Assembly (NCBI GenBank): GCA_030077755.1
Contig: JAQJZZ010000017.1
Location: 1,054,001-1,118,000 of the forward strand
Length of the DNA: 64,000 bases
Origin: Filosporella fistucella
Lineage: Eukaryota; Ascomycota; Leotiomycetes; Helotiales
Reading direction: 5' to 3'
Below the pieces are notes generated by a model. The model worked only from the letters and a program-made list of their open reading frames with translations. It ran no database searches and had not been told where the DNA came from. A program made the translations under genes and the position numbers. The stretch's first letter is position 1. Each line of letters opens with the position of its first letter. Shown in pieces: positions 55,751 through 64,000 of this stretch.

Positions 55751-56904
55751 AGTTGTGAGGGTGGAGTGAATCAAATTGCCGTTCAGAATGGCGTGAGTGG
55801 AAGTGCTAAGAAGACGAGTTTGGGTGAGGATTGAGGTTTAATTCAGGAAGTGAGAGCTATTTGGGTGTATTAAGAGAGACAGGAATTAAAAACATCAAAG
55901 CCATTTTGTTTCAGCTAAAAGAAACAAGGAGATAATACAATTTTATTCTAGAATTCACCAAAATCATATTCCACAAGTCGAAGCCACATCGAGTGCATCT
56001 CCCACTTCTACGAGTGAAAGCTACTTATTACGTTAGAAAGCTCAAGTAATTGACAATACTTGCTCATGCCGACCAAATTCAGTCTTTTTGAATATCCATT
56101 CACTGCAATTCAAGATGCTACGAGTATTATACCGAATCTGCAATCGTCACTACATTTATAACTCCCGAGTTCAAAGGAACATGTTCAATTTCAATATATA
56201 ATTTGGAGACAAGAGAAGTTGAAGTAACTTTATAAATTGTTTATTTATATATTTCATCCTATTTTTCGTCTCATACCAGCACATATCCATCCCATCAATC
56301 CCCTCATAAGCCACAAAACCAAATAACAAATACGAATTCCAAGATCAAAACGCAATAACAACCACCAAAACCAAAGCTCATAATATAAATAATACTCCAA
56401 TCCATGACAACGTCATCACCAATCGTACAGAAAGAAGATATTGAAACTCGATATAGCCAAGATATTTGCTAGATATTTCCAGAAATGGGAAAGAAAGAGA
56501 TATATACAGCAAGATAAACACAAAGTGAAAAAATATCCAAATCCAAACACTAAGTGAGCCAAGTTTCAAAAACTCCTTCTTTTCCTTGCATTTCAGTGCC
56601 TTCCCTCCTAAACACCAGTGACATAGTAAAAATAGTCAATAAACAAGAAACAAAAAAACAATAAAAGTTAAACATAAATCCATAAGCTTGTTTCCTGCAT
56701 CTCCTCCATCCACCCCAGAATAGGGAAGCAAAAAACGCCAATTCGTAAAATTCCACCATAAATTCATGAAATTCATCGTTGACCGGTACCAGGTCGAAAA
56801 GAGCCACCCTGGCTGATGCATGTTTGTTTTATCCATACGCCATATCAAAGAACGCCCGAGAGAGTAGATAGTGCTGATGTACTGCTCTTATGTGAGTTCG
56901 ACAC
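55751..56904. other. Convergent intergenic region
   Basis: AT-rich 3' flank of the SRPBCC gene (+) and XlnR (-). The open frames on the minus strand at 56378-56848 are hydrophobic but overlap each other in several frames and start in an AT-rich stretch; they are most likely chance. No repeat or RNA gene recognised. Confidence 0.5.
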
Positions 56905-59900
56905 CTAGAGAGCGAGACCTGTTCCGTCGCCTGTCCAGCGGTACAAGGCTAGAACTTCCCTTCGTCGTAATTGCTGCTCGCCGAAATCCTCTGGGACACG
57001 ACCCCGGACTTGGGCAAGTGCTGAGCGCATTACTTTGCGGAAGTTGCGCTTGGGTATGTTAGTATTTCACTATGGAGAGAGAAAGGAAAGAAGAGAAGAA
57101 GGAAAAGGGGGACATACTTGGTACTCCGTATTGAGAGTCACCACACAAGCCTCATGAGCACGCACAATCGTTTCGCAGGCCTTTACAACGCTAGGGGATG
57201 CCTCGACTTGCAGTTTATCTGCTATCAACAACAACAGGAAACTTCCCTGGAGGAGATACACGCCGAAGAAGAACGGCATGAATTCTAGTCCAGGATCGTA
57301 TTCGAGAATGTTGTTGATTGCTTCTGCGGCCGATACAGCATGGCCTGTTGCGTTGATGAAGCTCTGCGAAGAGATCCAGAGATCGTTGTCGTCGAGGAGG
57401 GAGATGGGATCCCATTTACCTGTAAGCAAGATGTGAAGTACATGCATAACATGTGTGCCATAGGCAACGACGATACGAGTCTGGATATCTGCTTCTGATA
57501 TGTGTGCTGAGGAGGCTGTGTGGACGGAGTGAACGGAAGGGGTACCGATATCGTTATGTTCTGTAGGTTGTTGAGCAGCAACGTTGCTGTCTTTCTCGGT
57601 CTGTTCGTCGATCGGGGCGCTTAGATGTCTAGCTTCGAAATCTTTGAGGCTTTGGCCGTAGGCCTCGAGCTGGCGGGCGATTTCGCTGGCGTGGTCGTCC
57701 CATTCTTGAGCAGAACGGAAACCGACGCCGAATCGGGGGTGGTTTTTGGCGTGGTAGAGGTCGACGATCTCGCCGAGGATCGTCATGAGGGGTAGGAAAT
57801 ATCCGAATATGCTATGACCGGTACACTCAAAGTTAGGTCCTCTCCTTCTAATCCGTGGGGTACCACTCGGGGAGGTAATATGAATGCTTGAATCACCGGT
57901 GTAGAATTCTCCAGCCTGCCAGAGGGTGTCGTCCATTGGCTGGAGAAGGCCATCGCACTCAATGTCCAACAGGAATAGTGGTCTGTTGTAACAGAGTGCA
58001 AGATGGCGGTCCACAGTATAGACAAGCCACCATATCCTCCTTCGCTCCTCCCTCTCCTCCTCTGTAATCAAACCAGGGGTACTCGTCAAGCCTTCATCAT
58101 CAGGATCTCCATCTGCGTCTGGGTCATTGACGACTTCGGAGGCCTGTGGTGGGTGAGGCAGTTCCCTTCCCAACTTGAGTTCTCTTGCCAGAGACCAAGC
58201 AGCATTCCACCAACGTAGACTGGCCCCCTTGTACTCGCTTGCTGAGACAACTGTGGCGAGGTGAATATATGTCACCACATCATCAAGAGTCCCAGCAGCG
58301 CCAAAGGCACCAGTCTCCAAGCCGTCTGTAGTGACAGACCCTGGCATGGCAACACCAAGACCACCCAAAGCCACTCCATTGATCACAGTGTTTGAGAAGT
58401 TTGGAGATGAATCTCCATTGGATGGACCATGAATCAGGGGCTTAAGGAGGCCAACGGTAAGCTCAAGAAGTCTCTGACAGATACGGCCCCGTGATGAAGG
58501 GGGTGCAGTCAGAAACGCGGCATCACTTGTTTGGGCTACAACCCAGAGCATACTGGCCAGCAAGGCCGGTGTGCATTGTCTCGGCTTGGTCGGGTGCAAG
58601 ATAGAGTGTTTTCTGAAAACGTATCCGAGTACGTAGGGTGAGGTCGGGTGCATCAAAGCAGACGACGAGCTCGCAAAGTAGAGATCCAGCAGGTCACAAG
58701 CCAGCGACAACGGGATGATATTGCCCAGATGCGGGATGAGTGGCTGCAATACGGGGTAACGGAGTGTGGTGTTGTTGAAGTTGCCCGTCACGTGCTGCTG
58801 GTACTGATTTGAGGGTGAGGGCAATGACATCCATCCTCCCGGTGAAGCGGCATCAGAGCCCATGGGAAATCCGGGGAGAGGACTATCGCCTAAACGAAAA
58901 GGCCCAGGAGTGTTTCCCGGATAATGTTGAGTGGGTGAAGAAGTTTGGATGGTGTTGTATATATCAGTGTAACCGGTACCACCGGATAATGAGCCCTGTC
59001 CGGCAGTGTAATTGGGATGGCCACCATTGCCATTCATCATGTGGGGATTCATGGCGGGTCTGTAGCCATGCATACTTGAATAGCCGTTGAGATTCAGGGA
59101 CGCGGGGCTTTCGATTTGATCCGCTTCCGCGCGACTAACTAGGTGAGGCTGATGTCCGTTGGGGAGCTCCGTCAGACTCTCGAGGCTACCAGCTCGTAGC
59201 CTTCCCTTCATAGCATCGCGAGCTGAATTCTTGTCGAGACCTGTGGTGTTGAGGCTCAAAGACCGGTTGGCTTGTGGTCGACGAAACTCTCCGTTCTCGT
59301 TTTGGATGGAGGTGGTGGAAGAACCATTTTCGTTTCGCGACTCGGTTGGCGATGTCCTCTCATCTGAAGACTGCCCATTTGGTGATTTTTGTCCATTGGC
59401 AGCTGCCGCTGCTGCTTGTTGTGCCAGATCTTTGCGAGAGGCCTTGCCTCGCTTCTTTCGTTCCCGTATATACTCACAACCCAATCCAAATTCTGTATCG
59501 AGATTAGCAAAATTCCATATGAGTAGATTTGCCACCAGAAAACTCACCCACGCAATGAGCGCAAGGACTTTGCCCATCACATTTGGTTCTCAGCTGGTTG
59601 CACTGATCGCACGCTCTACTGATGCGGCGGCGAATTGGCCCAGATGCTCCATTGCTGGCAGAACGCCCAGTCGGCCCCACGCCATATGGATGTTGGCGGT
59701 GCTTATTGTTATGACTGCGGTGAACCTGACCATTCTGATGAACATCGACATGCTGTTGCAATTGCTGAAGGGCGTATTGTGAGCCATCAGCGAGCGTGTG
59801 CAAACCGGAATGCATGTGACTGGAAGACATGTGCCCGTTGGACATCATGTTGCTCGACGGCAGGGCATTGTATGCCGAGAAGCGGTGCAGAGGGTTTGAA

Positions 59901-59905
59901 AGCAT
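56905..59905 (-). CDS. xlnR: Xylanolytic transcriptional activator XlnR/XYR1
   Basis: Exons 59905-59548, 59492-57118 and 57048-56905 give 958 aa, the usual length. It is the Zn2Cys6 master activator of xylanase and many cellulase and pentose-pathway genes, acting at GGCTAAA-type sites. The zinc cluster at C99, C102, C109, C115, C118 and C125 ([13 protein letters not shown]...) and the adjacent [19 protein letters not shown] nuclear-import basic stretch are almost family-invariant. The fungal-specific regulator domain is about residues 350-650 ([23 protein letters not shown]). The last exon supplies [13 protein letters not shown] and the ending [13 protein letters not shown], the conserved C-terminus. 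The first intron splits codon 120 just inside the zinc cluster; the second has GTATGT and CCAAG. The Gln/His/Asn-rich N-terminus is poorly conserved in the family. Confidence 0.97.
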
Positions 59906-60060
59906 ATTGAAGAAGAATGATGCTTCTCACTCTGAGGATAGGAAGGATGGTTCAAAAGCTAACAAGGCTGAAGTGGTCGTCGACAGGTGGAAAATTATCA
60001 AAAGAAGTGTGGAGAAAATGTCCTGAATAGTGAGCAGCAAAAAGATGGAAGTCGGAGCAT

Positions 60061-60120
60061 CTATCTATCTATATCTGCTCGATGCGGTCGGTCTGTCTGT
60101 CTGGCTGGCTGGCTGGCTGC
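60061..60120. repeat. Tandem tetranucleotides CTAT / CTGT / CTGG
   Basis: Successive short arrays of CTAT, CTGT and CTGG units, which look like stepwise mutations of one slippage-prone tetramer. They sit about 160-215 bp upstream of the xlnR ATG and are probably in the leader or core promoter. Confidence 0.8.
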
Positions 60121-60423
60121 GGGACTGGGATGGGTAGGGATCTTTTTTCTCCTTGATCATCAGCAGGGCTCTTTGTATGAGGCAGCGTTCAGGAAGAAAC
60201 AAGAGTCGAATCCAAAGTTGTAGCGCCACTGGGTGACAGGGCAATCAAATATATTATATGGCGGGGTTTGCATATGGAGGTCTGGAGAAAAGAAGGTCGA
60301 GGGCATGATCTGGAGTTTATTGCTCACGACTGTGGAGTAGCAGGGATGGGGGAATGGACTCCAGAATGAGTTACCTTTCGGGGTAAGGCAGTATTTGCAG
60401 GGGAGGAAGGGTCCTAACGTGAA

Positions 60424-60463
60424 GGGGGGGGGTTGAGGGTTGAGGGTTGAGGGGGGGGGGGGG
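60424..60463 (+). repeat. G-tract repeat with quadruplex potential
   Basis: Nine G, then three TTGAGGG-type units, then thirteen G. Four or more G-runs of three or longer with 4-nt loops meet the usual G-quadruplex pattern. It lies about 520 bp upstream of the xlnR ATG, with the G-rich strand opposite to the coding strand of the gene. Confidence 0.8.
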
Positions 60464-60841
60464 AAATGGGGGAGGGGTGTGGAGGAAAATGAAGTGTTAG
60501 GTAGGCAGGTAGGTAGGTAGGAAGGTAGGAAGTACGAAGTAGGTAAGGTAGGCAGTTACTAGGTAGGGATAGAGAAGTAAGAGGGATATTGAAGAGCAAG
60601 AGAGAGGGTGAGGAGGAGAACAGAAGAGCAGCGGAGAGCAGATGGGGCCTGGAGACCAAAGTGTGGTAGCGTAAATCAGTCAGCAAAGCCAGCGTTTGGG
60701 GCGGTGATATTCCAGAAATGCTGTCCCATAGCAGGATTATTGCGCGGTGGGTACTAGTAGCTTGTCAGGTAAGGAAGGTTAGGTAGGTGTAGGGACGGAT
60801 CTCGAGAAGGAGCTGCTGCTGGGACGGGGGAGGGAGACTTG

Positions 60842-60900
60842 GATTAGGACCTGGACTTGGACTTGCACTTGGACTTGGACTTGGACTTGCACTGGACTGG
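60842..60900 (+). repeat. GGACTT hexamer array
   Basis: About nine imperfect copies of a GGACTT/GCACTT hexamer in 59 nt, about 940 bp upstream of xlnR. Variants differ mainly by G to C in the first base. Likely slippage-prone. Confidence 0.85.
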
Positions 60901-63900
60901 CTTAACTGGGACGGGGGAGGACTGGAACTGGAACTGAAAGGAACTAGGCACTACTGAAATGACGGACTGAATGACTGATGGAATCTACTGCACTGCACTG
61001 CACTGTCCTGTCCTGCGAAGCGCTGCACTGCACAGTCTGTTTCTGTATCGACTGACTGCAACTGGTGCGCAAATGCACTTTAGGACCGGGGTTAGGAGGG
61101 GAAGATTAGAGAGAGAGCGCGAGAGAAGTACGAGAAGTGAGAGGCGGAGAGAGAAACAGTAAGAGAAAGTCGGAAAAATTACATGGGGGAAAATAAAGTT
61201 CAGTCAAAAACTAGGGGGTATCGAAGTAACAAGTAAGGTAGTCTAGTAGTAGCAGTTGGTCGTCCAGTATACATAGTAGTGTGGGAAGCGGCGGGACGAC
61301 AGGCATCATACCATCACATCACGGCGGCTTAAGCTCCGAGAAAAGAGACGACTCTCTCTACCACTCTTCCACTCTACCAATCTACCACTCCACTACTGAC
61401 AAACCCCCCTGCTCATATCTTCCTCTGCTCTCAATACTCTCGGCCGCATTTCACGGTTGACCGTTAACCTGCAGGGGCCACCAGGGCATTTGGCATTACA
61501 TGTGGCCGCCGTTCTGTAAGCCAAGACATAGCTACGAGATGCACATCGGAGGAAGTGGAGGACAAGCAGAAGAATAGAGTAAGAGAGCGATCACTCTAAT
61601 CTGAAATTGGAGAAAGGTTGACTCTATTGGAGGACTGGCTGGATGTGGGATCAGTCTGTGATGTCTGAAGCGAGCAAGAGAAGGAAAAGATAGACAACAC
61701 ATAAAAGACTCAAAGTGGCTAGTGAACGGTGCACTTTGCACTTTGCATTTTGCATCTTGGTCGGTCGGTCTCGTGGTAGTCGGCTCTAAAGTGAGTGGTG
61801 GTGAAGGAATGATGTTGTAAAGTGCAGTCAAGTGGGACGCCTTTGTGGGACTCTTCAACTCTATCATTTCTATTCTCCAAAGGATTCTCGGTACGGCTCC
61901 ACCACGGAGATTTTTCTTTTGCTGCTTCATTCTCGACCGATGATTTGATTTGACTTGACTTGAATGACAGCTGGCTGCACTGGTCATCGTGGTTGAAGAA
62001 TTTTAGGCGAACCTGGACTTTCATTTGTGTGGCATCTGCTGCTATCGACTCACTTCGGTGACTTTTCTCACCTCACGGCGACAAGCGCGAGCACAAGCAC
62101 AAGTACAAGCTCTCTCACCAAGAGATTCGGCTTGCATCCCCGTGAAGCCAATCACCGCCTCGTCCGTAGGAAGAGAAACGCCGCAACGCAACCGCACAGA
62201 TCGGACATCGATGCTGGTCAGCTTTGTACACTGTACATACCGTGCAGTGCAGTACAAACGTTAATACGAGCATGAAGTTGGCGATACATCATCATAGTAT
62301 CATACTCTCACCTATCCGCAAGAATAAGATGAGTTGAGTTAGAGTTGAGTTGGTCTGGTCTGGTCTGGACGGCCCCACAGAGCATCCGAGAGAGACACGA
62401 AGCAGCAAGAGCAGCAATATCACGGATGGATGGCCGGATATCAATTAAGTGACGATTAGCTATGCGAATTCAAGGCACTTCCTCACTCATCCTTCCATTT
62501 GACTCGTCCTCGTCCTCGTCTTGCAAGAAGGGGAAGGATACGATGCTATGCATTTCAAGGCATCGATATCTTCGTCCAAAAAGACGGAGCTATGCAGTTT
62601 GAGGCAGCTGTTTCCCAATGCAGATACGGAGGCTAGGCAGTATAGGGCAGGAGTTGAGAGATTCAACGGCTGCCTCCGTTCGTCACCAGGAATAATAAAA
62701 TTGGCCGTGAGTGACGGATCAGAAGAGAATAATGGAAGTGGAAAGGAAGAGGCGACCTCGGGATCCAGCAGCGGCAGCAAGAAGGGGGTAATAAAGTGGT
62801 AGGGGTAAGTAAAGTAAGGAAATGGCAATAGTAGGCAAAGGGGTAGTCAAGATCAGACACACCAGCTACGGAAGTACAAGCACCTGAGGTAAGGAAGGAC
62901 ATTCCACTCCTCTGACATTTGACATTCAATGTCAAGTCTGGGTGCTAGTCAGGATACCGCAGCTTCTAGCACCCGATGGCTCGTCGCGTGCTTAGCGAAC
63001 AAGTAGAATCGCCCATCCAGAGCACTCGAACGCATCTCAGCACATTCTCATCAACACAATCCATTCCATTTAATTGTTACCGCATACATTGCGCATCTCG
63101 TCTTTCGACAATTAATTCATTCAGCTCATCTATCAACTCACCTTATGCCTCGTCTTCCAAGATCATGCCCGCAATCAACACTCCGTCGTTCTGTTTCTGT
63201 TCTTGTTCGTGGGACATGCTCATCCACTGCGCGAATTGATTGAAGCCCGCATCTGATTGATCGCAGCATTGATTGCTCGTCTGAAATACGGAGTAATCAC
63301 TATCAACACCCTCGTCCGACTGGTACCAGGCTTTGCTTCCGTACCTGCGTGCACATATTGGGTCCGTATCAACAAGTGACAGACAAAGAGGCAATCGGCC
63401 CTGCACTCGTGAGAAACAGAGAGATTTGTATTCAACTCCCATCAGGTGCACTCTGCTCGTAATTCAACACGGTCAAATGGCATCAACGCATTACCAACTC
63501 ATATCTGATCCTCATCTCTTCTCGCTCTTAGCAGCTCTTGTTATTGCAAGAGAGAAATTATAGACGACAAACCCTGACACTTCAAATCCATCCAACTTAC
63601 CTGATCCATCCATCTATCCATCCATGCTGGCTTTCGGAGGCTGCACTAAACACTCTTTCGCTCTTACGAGTGCAAATCCTGGAGGATCGATTGCCGATTG
63701 TAGAGACACGCTAGAAAGGGGAGGGAAGCCTGGAAAGGCTTCCAAATGCTCATAACTGTAACGCTGGCGCTGGATGGCTTAACGCTGTGCCCTACGCGAC
63801 GTCTCGGGGACCATTTCAAGGCGGCCGTTCTTTTCGTCACAATCTCGGTGGCACTGTGATGGCGTGGAATGGTACAGTACAATGCAGTGCAGTGCAGGAG

Positions 63901-64000
63901 GTTGGTAGGAGCAGAGCCTAGAGGCAGTACGAAGTACCTAGTGTACGGCAATGTAGATGTAAATTTCGCTGGCCGTCAGATCTGTCGCTGTCCAGTAGGT

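Larger units (their letters stand above)
59906..64000 (-). other. Upstream region of xlnR, rich in short tandem repeats
   Basis: 4.1 kb with no gene I can support on either strand. It should hold the xlnR promoter and leader near 59906-61400. It is full of short tandem arrays: CTAT, CTGT and CTGG tetramers (60061-60120), a G-run block (60424-60463), GGTA tetramers (60498-60530), GGACTT hexamers (60842-60900), TGCAC pentamers (60987-61005) and GGTCT pentamers (62350-62370). Open frames are short and overlap on both strands. A further gene may start beyond the window end. Confidence 0.5.

Noticed and set aside
55340..55774. 144-codon antisense frame over the SRPBCC gene
   Set aside because: Pro/Ile/Leu-rich shadow caused by the G-rich coding strand; no domain.
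56378..56848. Hydrophobic minus-strand frames that could be small membrane proteins
   Set aside because: They overlap in several frames in AT-rich DNA where Phe/Leu/Ile-rich translations are expected by chance.
60430..60455. Telomere-like TTGAGGG units
   Set aside because: The unit is not TTAGGG, has only three copies and lies next to ordinary genes, so it is not a chromosome end or clear internal telomere tract.

Overview
The window is nuclear DNA of a filamentous ascomycete (Pezizomycotina, possibly Leotiomycetes; the class is a guess from gene content). The reasons are: protein genes cut by many 45-135 bp introns with GTATGT/GTAAGT/GTGAGT donors and CTAAC/CTGAC-type branch points, a xylanase regulator XlnR, Zn2Cys6 transcription factors, a Git3-type sugar-sensing receptor, a secreted S1/P1 nuclease, and an intron-containing tRNA gene. 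No CRISPR, bacterial operon or intact transposon was seen. Exon structures below were worked out by hand from splice motifs, reading-frame phase and protein family continuity.

Layout. 0.1-8.2 kb (+): the giant cell-morphogenesis scaffold Tao3/Pag1/Furry. 8.9-10.1 kb (-): a secreted nitrilase, divergent from a Zn2Cys6 regulator at 10.9-13.2 kb (+). 14.2 kb: tRNA-Thr(CGU). 14.9-16.5 kb (+): a membrane-anchored ATP-grasp enzyme, convergent with an AT-hook protein (-) and then exopolyphosphatase PPX1 (-, 18.0-19.3 kb). 20.5-21.9 kb (+): a damaged rhodopsin-domain (PTH11/SAT4-like) membrane protein gene. 24.2-26.3 kb (+): Git3-like GPCR with a long leader. 27.0-29.3 kb (-): Fnx/Vba-type MFS transporter. 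30.2-31.0 kb (+): class-I glutamine amidotransferase. 31.2-32.3 kb (-): S1/P1 nuclease. 32.7-34.9 kb (-): mitochondrial ATP25. 35.5-37.5 kb (+): amidase. 38.1-42.4 kb (+): mitochondrial RNA polymerase RPO41. 43.1-43.9 kb (+): small secreted Cys-rich protein. 44.4-45.4 kb (+): scavenger decapping enzyme DcpS, whose coding end overlaps that of a GILT-family protein (-). 46.8-48.6 kb (+): hexokinase-family (GlcNAc-kinase-like) sugar kinase. 49.4-51.9 kb (-): spliceosomal CEF1/CDC5. 51.9-55.0 kb: gene-poor. 55.0-55.8 kb (+): SRPBCC-fold protein. 56.9-59.9 kb (-): XlnR, with about 4 kb of repeat-rich upstream DNA to the window end.

The genes are mostly independent housekeeping and sensing genes, not one cluster. 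Loose themes are mitochondrial gene expression (ATP25 and RPO41), RNA metabolism (CEF1, DcpS, S1 nuclease), and carbon sensing and use (Git3 receptor, GlcNAc-type kinase, XlnR). The nitrilase and the adjacent divergent regulator are the best candidate for a local functional pair. The most unusual signals are three GC-AG introns among about 42 inferred, a 12-nt and an 18-nt microexon, a 35-nt tail-to-tail coding overlap, a membrane-anchored ATP-grasp enzyme, and sharp base-skew switches inside two genes. No clearly novel multi-gene system was found.
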